From: Leptidea sinapis
Lineage: Eukaryota > Arthropoda > Insecta > Lepidoptera > Pieridae
Assembly: GCF_905404315.1 (NCBI RefSeq)
Contig: NC_066267.1
Coordinates: forward strand, 4,168,501-4,232,500
DNA length: 64,000 bases
Direction: 5' to 3'
A program made the translations under genes and the position numbers. Numbering within the stretch: position 1 is the stretch's first letter; every line of letters begins with the position of its first letter. Of the stretch, positions 21,271-32,359 are shown in pieces. The notes under the pieces were generated by a model. That model made no database searches. It had not been told where the DNA came from and saw nothing but the letters and a program-made list of their open reading frames with translations.

Positions 21271-21680
21271 AAATTAGTTTAATATATAACAAAATGCTTA
21301 AGACCTTGAATAATTAGCTTAAATTTTCGTCCTATTAATCATATTAATTATAACTAATTTGAGTCATTACTATGCAAATCTCCAAAGCTTAATGATGATC
21401 CGAAACACGTATTTAGTCATGAAAACCAATATCAGTTAATTAATGCAAACATTGATTGTTGATAATGTATGGTAATATTTAGTGAGGGTTAATTTATTTA
21501 TTACTTATATTTTATTAAATTTCAATAATCCACTTAGTTGCTACAACATCAGTTTTTTATACTCTTACATAGCTCAAATATTTAATATGAATACTCAACA
21601 TCAGCTTAAAATACGATTAATAGTGGCATGATTTAATTCAAAGCAAATTACAAAAGATAATATAATATTTGGCCATAATT

Positions 21681-21788
21681 TTAATTACAACAAATATTTG
21701 GCTTGGCACGGGAGCATGTGTTGGCCGGAACTTGCGTCAATACTCTGTCTCCCTCTGCATGGTTCTTGTCTGGTTCTGCGCTGGCCAC
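21681..21788 (-). CDS. Candidate terminal exon of an unidentified minus-strand gene
   Basis: The acceptor aatcaattttag is followed by 35 open codons and TAA: VASAEPDKNHAEGDRVL then TQVPANTCSRAKPNICCN. Codon choice is mixed and third-position G/C-rich compared with the AT-rich surroundings, as expected for coding sequence. It can join in phase 0 to the candidate exon at 22196-22290 (intron 407 bp). No family recognised; the Cys-rich C-terminus (C-x7-CCN) is distinctive. No AATAAA close behind the stop. The coding impression rests on composition and splice signals only. Confidence 0.4.
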   Translation of the reverse strand: MASAEPDKNHAEGDRVLTQVPANTCSRAKPNICCN

Positions 21789-22195
21789 CTAAAATTGATT
21801 AATATTATTATATATTAAATAGGCTTAGTTGTTATATGGTTTAAAAATAAGCTGGAATTTTCTTATTCCTTTAATTTTCTTGATTTACTACATCAAGAAA
21901 AATTAAATCTTTAGCATTTATGTCTTCTTCTACTCTCCTGTCTGTCCGAAAAGAGTGGAGATTTTTTGCTATGACGTCTATGATTAGTCTAGTCTGTTTA
22001 TTTTCTTCTTCAATTCAAATCCAAAGTCTTTGAATTCGTCAACTTTGCACCGCGGCATGGGTGGAGGAGCCATCTTCATGTACACTTACGTGTTTAATCT
22101 CAGCACCTATATGAGTGATGGCTTTTTGCCTCCACCATGCAACCAGTCGCCGCTATCAACAAAATATATACAGCTCTATAGGTAGTAGTACTCAC

Positions 22196-22290
22196 CTGGT
22201 GTCCGTTTTGGTGGTGCAACATATTTGGTGGCAAGATTAGCGTCATGACTCTAGTGTCTGCATAATGTCTAGTCCAGTAATGTTCCAAGT
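22196..22290 (-). CDS. Candidate internal exon of the same unidentified gene (95 bp)
   Basis: The minus strand has taatttttccaag as acceptor and CAG|gtgagt as donor. In the frame that joins 21788 in phase 0 it reads LEHYWTRHYADTRV, then MTLILPPNM, then LHHQNGHQ. A second reading uses a shorter exon (22196-22250, SHDANLATKYVAPPKRTPG), an 89-bp intron and a 17-bp micro-exon 22090-22106 (AEIKH) before 21788; it is also open throughout. I cannot choose between them from sequence alone, and no protein family is recognised. Confidence 0.35.
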
Positions 22291-22674
22291 CTTGGAAAAA
22301 TTAATCTTGAGAGTAGTCACAGTAATAACCTATTCAGCAAAATATCAACTCAGAGCAATTACCATCTCAAACAACTTTATTTGGAGCAACGATTCATATC
22401 TCGGAACGTAGAATGTTTAATTGCAGTTAATGATGTTTTTGTTCGATGTAGCATCCACGCTGACCCAAATCAGAAGCTCTCAAGCATACTAAAGGATACT
22501 TATACTCCGCTCTTCATGCACAAGTTCATTAGGGCTGCCATTTATGTAATAATTAATCAATATATTAATCAAAACTTATGACTTGCTTCAGATCGTGCGG
22601 ATGGAAGTTTTCTTACCTTAGTAAGTTTGATAAACTAACAACTTCATTGGTCTATACAAAAATAAACACAAATA
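22291..22674. other. No clear gene; one unassigned 66-codon plus frame
   Basis: The plus frame 22381-22581 lacks an ATG at its beginning and includes CLIAVNDVFVRCSIHADP. It has no splice signals I can support and may be chance or an old gene fragment. Confidence 0.3.
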
Positions 22675-22930
22675 AAATTTGAAAAGAAAATTTATGAACG
22701 ATGCGTGAATCAACCCCACGACCTCTAGCGTTCGGTGCGAGCTCTCTTTCCACTGAGCCAACCGTTCGAGTGACGTATCCTTGATAAGTCTTGTGTGTGT
22801 TCATCGTTCAGGTTGTGGCTTCATCTACAGGATCTACTTTACAGTTAACCTTCTCAACACCAATATTTGCATATTACGAAATTGACTTGAGATATTTCTC
22901 TTTCATATCTAAACTATTTGTTATTTTTTA
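22675..22930 (-). repeat. Family B tRNA-derived SINE
   Basis: Reversed head (acctctagcgttcggtgcga; actgagccaaccgttcgagt), then ttcaggttgtggcttcatct, acaggatctactttacagtt. B box damaged. Confidence 0.75.
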
Positions 22931-22974
22931 AGAATAAACGCACACTTTTGGGATTTATTGCACAAATTAAATTA

Positions 22975-23067
22975 AAAAATAAAATTTTTCAACGATGTGG
23001 GACTCGAACTCGCGACCTCTCGCGTACCGTGCGAGCGCTCTTTCCAATGGGCCAGCCGTTCGAAAAT
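22975..23067 (-). repeat. Family B SINE head, second copy
   Basis: Reversed tRNA-like head with gggactcgaactcgcgacct and caatgggccagccgttcga; body absent. Confidence 0.75.
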
Positions 23068-23109
23068 AATTTATAAAGATTTAATTCCATAAGTAAATTA
23101 TATTACACT

Positions 23110-23600
23110 TGAAATATGTCAGTTTTTCATACTGCTCATTCAGATGGCATATTTCCTTAGAGAAGCAAAACATTAACATAAATATTTCAATTACAATAAT
23201 ATGCAAAGTGATGCAACAAAATACTCAAACGTCATTTACTAAATGTCCTACACAAGTAAGTCAAAAAAAAAAGAAAACTAATAAATAAAACCACGAAAGT
23301 TATTGAGTATGAGTAAATTCATAGTATAGTACAATACTGTAGATGCATCAAACCACACATACCTTAAATAAAATAAGGCAATAAATATGAATAATATATT
23401 AACATTAATTAAGAAACAAATAAAAGAAATCATGAAAAAACATGAAGCAGACTTCCCGGTAAGAGGATCATCCAGACACCGCAAGTGGCGTCCGTTCACG
23501 AGCATGACGCATGGACCAGCCATGAACGAACCGCCCCTCGTTGCCGCTACAAGCAGTGGCAATAAGCGTGCATGACGAAGCCTGTCACGAGAACTCTACC
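23110..23600 (-). repeat. Family C repeat, long copy
   Basis: Reverse complement of the repeat at 40130-40770: shares atatgcaaagtgatgcaac, aatactcaaacgtca, gttattgagtatgagta, tactgtagatgcatcaa and the denser block with catccagacaccgcaagtgg and catgacgcatggaccagcca. Function unknown; frames in it are short. Confidence 0.7.
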
Positions 23601-23704
23601 AAATAACAATAAAGATTGTTCATCTAAAATAGTAACACTCACTTAATGCTTTTACTTACAATTTGACTATTTTGTTTAAATTAAAATTGTAGTTACAAGT
23701 TGTA

Positions 23705-23850
23705 TAAATACTAGCCGGAAGACATCTACTCCTGGACAAAGACCTCCCCCAAAGATCTCCATGAGGATCGGTCCTGCGCTGCCCTCATCCAACGTATTAC
23801 GGCGATCTTGTCCAGATCATCGGTCCATCTTGTGGTAGAACGATAGAACA
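23705..23850 (-). pseudogene. RTE-type LINE 3' fragment
   Basis: Reversed tail: gccggaagacatctactcct, cctcccccaaagatctccat, gatcggtcctgcgctgccct, gtccagatcatcggtccatc. Same end as 4069-4256. Confidence 0.75.
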
Positions 23851-23939
23851 TCTAAATAGATAATTATATCTATTGTTCGGTTGTATTTTTTCTGTACATA
23901 TTAATGCACTAAAAATATCGAAATTATTGCGTATTTTTA

Positions 23940-24413
23940 ACCGACTTCAAAAAAGGAGGAGGCTCTCAATTCGTCGGTATGTTTTTTTTATGTTTGTTAC
24001 CTCAAAACTTTCGACTAAGTGAACCGATTTTGATTATTATTTTTTTAATTAAAAGCTGGTGCTTCCCGTGTGGTGGTAATGTGGCCTAGATCTGACAATG
24101 GCATCCATCAGAAAACCATAAAAGTCTCAAATTTGCTATACATAAGTATAGTAAATTATTGTAATTTTTGAGTCGGTGTCATCCAAGATACGTTTATTAC
24201 TACATACATAGTTATAGGTGAGATGTGCTTGAGTCGTGAGGAGGCGAGAGGTGAGAGCGTGTTGCGGCGGAAGGACACCGGTTCCAAAAATAACAATAAT
24301 CGTAACTATAATTAGATTAATTAATTAGATTGTATAAAAATACGCAATTATTTTTATACTTTTCAGTGCACAATATATCTATTGTTTTGGAATAGTGTTT
24401 TTGAAGTCGGTTG
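23940..24413. repeat. MITE with aaccgacttcaaaaa ends
   Basis: Left end aaccgacttcaaaaaagg and right end tttttgaagtcggtt are inverted copies about 470 bp apart. Inverted similarity also extends outside on the left (gcactaaaaatatcg, attgcgtattttta). Contains the GC-richer gaggcgagaggtgagagcgt block, which reappears inverted downstream near 24460-24500. Well-known insect-type repeat; no coding frame. A shorter relative is at 61006-61146. Confidence 0.7.
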
Positions 24414-25152
24414 TTTATTTTGTTCAATTTTTTAATATAAAATTTAATTAAGAACACCGCCTCGCCTCGCTCTAGCCTCTCGCCTCTTCACGTCGCGCGT
24501 GCGAGTCAAGCACATCGCACTTATAACTATGTATGTAATTATAATCCTACCTTGGTTAACATCAACTCCAAAATAACAATAATCGTAACTAGAATTAGAT
24601 TATATAAAAATACGTTCAAAGTAAGGTATAAAATTTTTATGAATAAATATTAGATTTTGAATTTATGTACATTTGTTCACTATTATAAATTTTCGTTAGT
24701 TACTTTATATCACCATTTCATTTCATTTGTGCAGCTTCAAGGCAAGTAATAATTTTCGCAGCTAAAACACAAATTGAAATGGATACAAAGTAACAAATTT
24801 TAACAGGCCATAAAATAAAATGGCGCCATTTTTATTTTACATTGTGGATAAAACGTTTTACGGTGAAGTTAAAATTTTATACCTGGGTTTGTTTAATATT
24901 GAACCGCTCGCCATGTTTACCGATATCGTTTGTTTAACTAAGGACCGATGTTTCACAAAGTTGACCGTGTTTGAGCATGTGCAGGTTTTAGAAAAATATT
25001 TCATTAAAAAAATATTTTTAAATCTACAATATCATGCTGAAGTGTGTCGCTTATGAATAGTATTAAATTTCGTAGAGATATTCTAAAAGAGCAATACATG
25101 GATTTTATGGATTACTATTACCTACACTGACACTTTTTTTTTAAATATTTTT
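24414..25152. other. No clear gene
   Basis: Includes a 78-codon plus frame (24820-25056, MAPFLFYIVDKTFYGEVK...) of AT-biased composition that I do not recognise; chance is likely. Confidence 0.4.
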
Positions 25153-25434
25153 TTATGAAAATAAGGATCGAGATGAGCAGGACCTTCAGCGGATGGTAAT
25201 CTTGAAGATTATTGAAAAACCCAAAAATTCTGAGCGGTATTACAACTGCGCTTGTCACCATGAAACAAAAGATGTTAAGTCTCATTTGCCCTATAATTTC
25301 ACTAGCTACGGCGCCCTTCAGACTGAAACGCAGTAATGCTTACACATTACTGCTTCACGGCAGAAATAGGCGACGTTGTGTTACCCATAATTTACCCGGT
25401 ATCCGGTGTAAAGGAGCCTCCCACTGGTGAAAAG
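25153..25434 (+). repeat. Family A repeat, near full length
   Basis: Runs from aaaataaggatcgagatgag to gcctcccactggtga, with attctgagcggtat and actagctacggcgccctt. Confidence 0.85.
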
Positions 25435-25534
25435 TGGTACTAAGAGCGCCCTGTGGTAACTTAGGGTAAACTTTTGTGTAATCTTTAACACGCCAATGAA
25501 CCACTCCGCGGGAGTACTACCGCTTCAATTATGG

Positions 25535-26125
25535 AGGTTATCTACTGTAAAATAGATCCTGTAGATGGAGCCTGATAACCTAAGAGTTGAACAAGTCTTA
25601 TGAAGAGTATTGGAACGTGCGTTCATCAAACGGTTGGTTTTGTTGGTAAAAATGCTAAGATGTAACCTGAGATGTACCCGTTTGAATCCCGAATCGTTCA
25701 TAAATTTTGATACGAATTAAATTTGTGTAATTAATCCCAGAATCAAGGGATTGCACTTAAAATTAACAAACTGTTTAGATTTGAAAGAGAAACACCTCAA
25801 ATCAATTTCCTAATATGAAATTATTGCGATCGAGCAGGTTATCAACTAATGGTTAAAAACTAAGGTAAAGTAGATCCCGTAGATGAAACCAAAGCCTGGT
25901 AGTTGAACAAAACATACAAGATTTATCAACGATACGTCACTCGAACGGTTGGCTCATTAGGAGAGCCCTCGCACGCAACGCGAGAGTTCCAGGTTAGAGT
26001 CCCGAATCGTTAATAAATTTCGTTTTTAAATGTAATTTGTGTAATATGCAATTTTTGGGGTAGAGTAGGTTATCAACTGTTAAGTAGATCTCGTAGAACC
26101 ACAACCCGAGAGTAGAAACTCAGCT
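25535..26125 (+). repeat. Family B SINE, two to three copies in tandem
   Basis: Copy one 25535-25745, copy two 25745-26050 with a tRNA-like head near 25935-26015 (ctcgaacggttggctcatta, ggttagagtcccgaatcgtt), and a third beginning at 26045 (gagtaggttatcaactgtta). The same leader and core follow one another in direct order. Confidence 0.75.
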
Positions 26126-26352
26126 CGGAAGGTAGAGGCATGATTTTTAGTTCTCCGTCATCGGCCAAATAATCTTCAATCAAATGTACCTACCGAACAT
26201 GTTTTTTTTTTTATCGTGATGTACGCCATAGCCGAGTCTAATGCCCATTGACATCATTTTACATTAATTGGGAACATTTGTACAAGCCCCCTTCAAACAT
26301 ATTCATACAATTTTACAGATACGTAAAACTTATATTATATTACTTATAGCAC

Positions 26353-26470
26353 AATTGTAGTGCCGCTCAGAACTTTTGGGTGTTTCAATAATTCTGAGCG
26401 GAAATGCATTGTAATGTATCAATTACTATTAACTCAACGTCCTGCATGCCTCGTCCCTTATTTAAAAAAA
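26353..26470 (-). repeat. Family A repeat, partial
   Basis: Contains gtagtgccgctcagaacttt and ctcgtcccttattt. Confidence 0.75.
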
Positions 26471-26489
26471 ATTTTAGTCCATTAACTTT

Positions 26490-26775
26490 ACCGCTGGGAG
26501 GCTTCTTTAAACAGGATGCCGGCTAGATTATGGTACCACAATGGTGCCTATTTCTGCCGTTAAGCAGTAATTTGTAAGAATTATTGTGTTTCGGTCTGAA
26601 GGGCGCCGTAGCTAGTGAAATTGCTGGGCAAATGAGACTTAACATCTTATGCCTCAAGGTGCCGCTCAGAATTTTTGGGTTCTTCAAGAATTTGAGCGGT
26701 TCTTCATTATAATGGACAGAGCGTATCAATTACCATCAGCTACACGTCCTGCTCGTCTCGTCCCTTATTGTCATA
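26490..26775 (-). repeat. Family A repeat, near full length with an internal deletion
   Basis: Contains gctgggaggcttctttaaac, aggatgccggctagattatg, agggcgccgtagctagtgaa and ends ctcgtctcgtcccttatt. Confidence 0.85.
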
Positions 26776-27164
26776 ATTTAAAAAAAGTCTTCCGATAGCC
26801 GAACGAAATACAAAAATATCAAAAAAGCATACACGTATTATTACGGTTTAAAGGGTTTCCAAAAAAACGTGATTCTATTAACAGAAGAGGAAACCCATCG
26901 ACATGAATCATTATAGGCAACTTTTGGGAACTTAATAGAAATCGAACATTCGAGACGTTTCGTATATTTCCTACCTTTCAATACTTTCTTGAATATTGAC
27001 ATGTGAAAATATGTAGTAAACGTGATCAATGAAAATCGTTTCGCGAAAAACTTCAGTATTTTCATATGAAATTGAAGCCTTTACATGGTTCAAATAACTA
27101 CACGTCTTGTAATTATAGCAACTAAGAAATATTTACTATGAGTAAATTTTTATAAATATTGTAC

Positions 27165-27430
27165 CTATGGGAGGTTCCTTTGCATAGGATACCGGCTAGA
27201 TTATGGGTACCACAACGGTGCCTATTTCTGCCGTGAAGCAGTAATGTGTACTCATTATTGTGTAACGCTACAGAAGGGCGCCGTAGCAAGTGAAATTATT
27301 GGGCAAACAAGGCTTAACATCTTATGTCTCAAGGAAACGAGCGCAACGGTGGTACCGATCTGAATTTTTGGGATTTTAATGGGAATGGGAAACCTGAGCG
27401 TTACTACATTGTAATGGGCAGCGCGTATAA
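27165..27430 (-). repeat. Family A repeat, degenerate
   Basis: Contains tgggaggttcctttgcatag, gatgccgg-like block, aagggcgccgtagcaagtga, then diverged sequence with cctgagcgttactacattgt. Confidence 0.75.
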
Positions 27431-27504
27431 AAAAATTATATGCCTTTATTTGAATGGAAATTTAATCCTTATATTGTTTACTTATATAGTTTACTATTTA
27501 ACAA

Positions 27505-29540
27505 TATTGAAATGAAATGAAATTTATTTGCAGGAAACATTGTACTGAAGGTGTTAACAATATAATGGATAATCCAATATGTTTCGTCAATTGACATGCA
27601 AAATATGTTACAAAATTGTCTAAACACTAATCGTACTGTTATATTGAAACATGTCGGATTTCACAATGATATCAATAATATTTATAAAATGAAATTTTAA
27701 TACTTATATAATATTATAATATGAGACGTAAATAACTTAATAATTCATTTAGTACCTATGTATAATATTAACAAATTCAATGTCATAAAAGTATATTAAT
27801 TTACATATATTATTATCAAATAGACTAATTCATGTTGTATTGAAAAATTCATTTAAACTATAGAAGCACTTATTTGTTAACCACTGATGCAGTCTTCTTT
27901 TAAAAACTTTGAACGGTAAATCTTTCAATTCATTGGGCAATTTATTATATATTTTCACAGACATGCTGAAACAATTTCTACTAAAAGATGCAGTTCTACA
28001 GAAGGGCATTATGAGTTTATTTGGATACCTTGTATTTAAAACCTTCTGGCTTTTTTTTGTATAGAAATCACACATATGTTTTTGAATAAATAGGCTTATT
28101 TCATAAATGTATAGGCATGGCAGCGATAGAATTTTCAATTTTTTAAATAGCGGTCGACAAGAATCTAGGGGGCCGGCTCCACAAACCGCCCTGATACACT
28201 TCTTCTGTCCAATAAATAAATGCCCTATGCTCACCGAGTTGCCCCATATGACCAATCCATATCTTAAAGCTGAAACCACGAATGCATGATATGCCATTAG
28301 CGCTGTTTTTTCACCTATTGTTTTTGATACGCGTTTGAGGACAAATACATGTTGGGTAATTTTTTTGCTAATTTTGTCAACATGTGACTTGAAGGACAAG
28401 TTGCTGTCTAAAGAAATACCAAGAAAATTGACAAGTTGTGCTTCTTTAATATTCTCATTATGATAATTAACATTAATATCTTTTCCTTTCCCATTCTTAT
28501 TATAATACTGCATATACATTGTTTTTTTTATATTTACAGTCAGGTTATTTTCAGTAAGCCATTCAATTGTGTCCTTTATTGTTTTATTAATTTCTATATC
28601 ATATGTCAATTCATTGTTACATTTAATTACAATAGAGATGTCATCAGCAAAAAGAGTACAGTTATTAGTAGTAATTTATGTCGTTTATGTAGATTATGAA
28701 TAGAAGTGGACCCAATATACTTCCTTGTGGTACACCTTTTGTTTTAAGTCTAAGTTCTGATCGATAAGGTATTACTTCTTGTTTATTATTTAATTTAGCA
28801 ATTTCAACGTATTGAGTACGGTTTGAAAGATAACTTTTAATCCAGTCAATTGCTAGACCTCGAATACCATATTGAGCGCATTTATCTAATAGTTTTTCAT
28901 GACAAACATTGTCAAAAGCTTTGCTCATATCAAAAAATACTGATGTTACTAGAATTTTTGTATCCATGCATTCCGATATTTCTTTTATTAGCGAAAAACA
29001 CGCTAAAGTTGTTGATTTTCCTTTTTGGAAACCATTTTGTTCCTCCAAAATGATATTATGTTTAGTTAAAAAAGATGTTAATCGCTTGTGCAGTATCTTT
29101 TCAAAAATTTTTGAGATAACAGGAATGAGTGTGATTGGTCGATAGTTGTTAATATCCTTTTTATCACCCGCTTTGAGTAAAGGTGTGACTTTTGCCTTTT
29201 TTAAATTTGATGGGAAAGTACCTTCTTCAAAAGATAGATTTATTAAGAAGGCTAGGACTGGAGCTAGTTCCTTTGCACATTCCTTTATTACCTTTGTTGC
29301 TATTTCATCGCAGCCCGTGGAATTTGAATTATTAAGTGACTTAATAACGGTTATTATCTCCATTTCATCAGTTGGCATTAAGAAAATATTTGAATTGTTA
29401 TGTTTTAATTTATATGTAGGTTTTTTATTTTTTACATTTTGACTTTGACTTTGTGTGACTGTATTTATAAAATAATTATTAAAAATATTATAACTTAAGC
29501 TGGATAGAATTAGGCTATACCGTAGAGAGATTATTTGTTA
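27505..29540 (-). pseudogene. J3 non-LTR retrotransposon, RT half only, one frameshift
   Basis: 5'-truncated LINE on the minus strand. The frame from about 29537 reads [12 protein letters not shown], then [76 protein letters not shown] and [20 protein letters not shown]. It breaks near 28665-28690 and resumes with LFADDISIVIK (catalytic codons at 28640-28651). The C-terminal part to 27830 includes VVSALRYGLVIWGNS and FSMSVKIYNKLPNELKDLPF. The 3' end has AATAAA and a (CATTT)n tail at 27509-27522. Only one shift separates two long open frames, so the copy is fairly young. Confidence 0.85.
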
Positions 29541-29695
29541 ATTATCCTTATTATATAGAATCGGTAAACAAATAAGAAGACAATTAAATAAAAGTGTACA
29601 CTTGACTTTTTTGGGAGAACAAAATGAAACCCAATCAGTTCTTATATCAGTTATCATTCATATTAGCAACACCTTCCAAAAAAAGGAAATGTAGG

Positions 29696-30537
29696 CTTAG
29701 ATTAAGGATTGGCCTCCGCTGCGCTCGAACTAGATACCGCACTACCTAAGAACAATTTTCAAGCTTGTTTATTACGGCAACTATTAGGTGTTTGTGTGCG
29801 TGGCATCTTGATACTCAATGGCATCTTTCAAATTTTGTAAATAATAAACGCTTCGTGTTATTTACATTGAAATTAATAAAATACAAAATACTTACTGATG
29901 ATATGTGATACCAGTGTCTTTCTTATAGTATTATTTTTACAATGTTTTACTAGTATTTTCTTTGATTAACGCGAGTGTTACACATTTAAATAAAACACTT
30001 TTAAAGGATTAAAACGCGTGTAATTGTGACGGTTTTACATTAGATGTTTGCGTAAAAAGTTACATTTTTATTTTAGTTAACCCGACGTTTCAAGACCTTT
30101 CCAGATCTCGTTTTCAGGCGGACTGCAGATGAAGTGAGGCAAAGATAGCATTTGTCATAGTTGTCATTATGAAGTTTAGCGCCATTTATTTCCTCGGAGG
30201 TGGTATTTGCTGTACACAGATGGTTTTTGGCAAAATTTACTGACAGTGTCCTATTCTTTTTTGGTATGTGTAGTTATGGGTTTTTTACTAATGTAAAACC
30301 GTTACAATTACACGCGTTTTAATCCTTTAAAGGTGTTTTATTTAAATGTTTTACTACGCAACCCAGCATTTTAGTTCCAATGATAAGCAAAGTTTGACAG
30401 AACGTGTGTCACGTCAATTTCACACATTAATCGAGACTGGCTCGAGTACGCCCACTTGGTAGTATTAGATGCCGCACTTTGCGACTTCGCCTGCGGTATC
30501 TAGTTGCAGCGCAGCGGAGACCAATCCTTAATCTAAG
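29696..30537. mobile_element. Family F element with 45-bp inverted ends, carrying a nested element
   Basis: Left arm cttagattaaggattggcct/ccgctgcgctcgaactagat/accgc (29696-29740) and right arm 30493-30537 are inverted copies with few differences. Between them lies the family D element at 29945-30360. No transposase frame. Confidence 0.75.
29945..30360. mobile_element. Family D inverted-repeat element, copy 2, nested in family F
   Basis: 56-bp arms at 29988-30043 and 30288-30343 differ at about two positions (core aaaggattaaaacgcgtgta). The centre holds cccgacgtttcaagaccttt. Flank tttgattaacgcgagtgtta matches that of the copy at 5624-5822. Confidence 0.8.
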
Positions 30538-31139
30538 TTTGTAGATTTCATAATTCTGCTTATAATAAGTTATAATTAATGACTTGTTTGATATGAAATT
30601 GCTGTGATTACAGCTAATATAAGACTTAATCATAAATCAACAGCTAAACACACAATAATTAGTAGCGCCTACTAGATTGCTCTGTAAATATACATTAACC
30701 CTGTTCAAATTGAGATTAACATATTTATTACATAACTGAATGAAATTAATTCCATCTCAGTTCTGAATTATAACGTTTTAGTTAGTGGTTCTTGAGTTGG
30801 AAGATTATAGAGATATTCAGTAAATTATAATATTAATTCAGCCATACAATTATATTAATAAAATTATATTTTGTTTAAAAAAATTGATTTTGATTTATAT
30901 TTTGTATTGTTCAATTTATTTTCTGTAAAATGTTTTTTTTTAAAGTAAAATCTTCTTGAGGTACTTTAGCCTGTTTTGGAGAAAAGCACTGAATTGACCA
31001 TCGCGCATTTTACATTTGATAGGAATTTAAAATTTTAATTGAAGTCGTTCATCCCATATATTATATATTACAAATTTCATAATCCATAATGTGTTATATT
31101 CAGGCTAATTTCCGAAACTCGACAACTGTGTGCCTATTT
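30538..31139. other. No gene seen
   Basis: AT-rich sequence without recognised repeat. Confidence 0.5.
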
Positions 31140-31445
31140 TGAGTATGTGAGAATTTATTTGTTATTCCTGCCACCCCAACTCCTCCAGAAATCTTAGCAA
31201 CCTCCTCTTCCTTCCCAAAGACTTATGATACCAAGATTTTTACACCGGTAAGTCACTACACCTGGACAATGCAAAAGCGCATGCTCAGCTGTTTCTTTTG
31301 CCACTAAGCATGCTGTCAGTTATACCTATATTAAATAGATGTTTTTATAAGGACCTAGAACAGTTAGATCAGCCGTTATCTTTTTAAGTTGAATTCTATT
31401 GAGCTTAATAAGGCGATTTGCCATATTGGCTTCAATGTTGGGGTG
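31140..31445 (-). pseudogene. LINE remnant, C-terminal zinc-knuckle region after RNase H (I/R1-like?)
   Basis: The minus strand reads MANRLIKLNRIQLKKITADL, TVLGPYKN, then after stops VAKETAEHALLHCPGVVTYR and LGIISLW. This fits the segment behind the RNase H domain in insect LINEs (E-x-AEH-x-L-x-x-CP-x). Multiple stops. The remnant at 45125-45290 carries the RNase H part of a similar protein. Confidence 0.55.
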
Positions 31446-31544
31446 TGTCTTCATGATTGTCTACAGTCCTTAGTGTTAACCATCGATTTTGGTATTATGT
31501 ATTTATATTAGTATTTTAGGTACCTCTAAGTATATGGCAATAAA

Positions 31545-31875
31545 TTAATTGACAATTTGTAATGTTTTCAAAGTGATAACCCTCACTTCTGGGATTAATA
31601 AACAAATAAAATTTTGTTTAAACTTAAACTTTAAATTGTTTTTAACAATGGTTTGGATAAGCTTAATATTAGGGTTGAGCAGGTTATCAACTGTAAAGTA
31701 GATCCTGTAGATGAAGCCACAACCTGAGAGTTGAACAAAGCATACAAGATTATAAGACGATACGCCACTCGAACGGTTAGCTCAGTTGGGAGAGCACTCG
31801 CACGGAGCGGGAGAGGTCGTGGGTTCGAGTCCCGCATCATTCATAAAATTATGTTTTCAAATTTCATTTGTGTAT
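31545..31875 (+). repeat. Family B SINE with intact tRNA-like head
   Basis: A short reversed leader (31560-31620) precedes the plus-strand copy from 31660. The head at 31771-31842 folds with GAACGGT/ATCATTC, GCTC/GAGC, GTGGG-TTCGAGT-CCCGC; box A tagctcagttggg and box B gggttcgagtcccgc are both present. Confidence 0.8.
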
Positions 31876-31989
31876 AAATTAATTGTATAACATGTAATGC
31901 TTTAAATATTGAAATAAAACCATTCCTTCCTTTTGTTTTAAAACTTCTAATTGTAAATAAATAGAACGGATTAAATAACTCATTAAGAG

Positions 31990-32032
31990 AATCACTTAAA
32001 CATAACAAATCGTAAGTTATGTTTAAGTGATT
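31990..32032. repeat. Inverted repeat, 17-bp arms around nine bases
   Basis: Arm aatcacttaaacataac and its reverse complement flank aaatcgtaa (32007-32015). Confidence 0.9.
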
Positions 32033-32179
32033 TGACACATTAACACAGGCATTCGACAATCGAAATTCCAATCTTTAGAGAAGTTATAGTATTCAACTGC
32101 AATGCCCGCATTAGGTTGGATATCGTGTAAAATTATTTATCTACACCAATGCTTTAAATTCTATATTAAATATTTTTAT

Positions 32180-32359
32180 AACAGTTAGCTTATTGCCAAC
32201 ATTAAAACACCCAATGTCCTTATCAATCATCATCCAAACGAGTGTTGTAATGAAATTTAGTACAACAATATATCATCCGTTTTCATAATAACACCCCTAT
32301 GAATGATATTATGGTTACTAGAAAGGGCTTTTTTAATGTTAGCAGTAAGCTAACTGTTT
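32180..32359. repeat. MITE-like element, 180 bp
   Basis: Left arm aacagttagcttattgccaa/cattaaaa and right arm ttttaatgttagcagtaagc/taactgtt are imperfect inverted copies. Confidence 0.65.

Noticed and set aside
22381..22581. 66-codon plus frame as a host gene
   Set aside because: No ATG at its start, no supported splice sites and no recognised motif.
24820..25056. 78-residue protein MAPFLFYIVDKTFYGEVK...
   Set aside because: AT-driven residue mix (Phe, Ile, Leu, Lys), no motif and no regulatory context; chance is the simpler reading.
31631..31840. 69-codon minus frame starting MMRDSNPRPLPLR
   Set aside because: Reverse translation of the family B tRNA-like head, not a gene.
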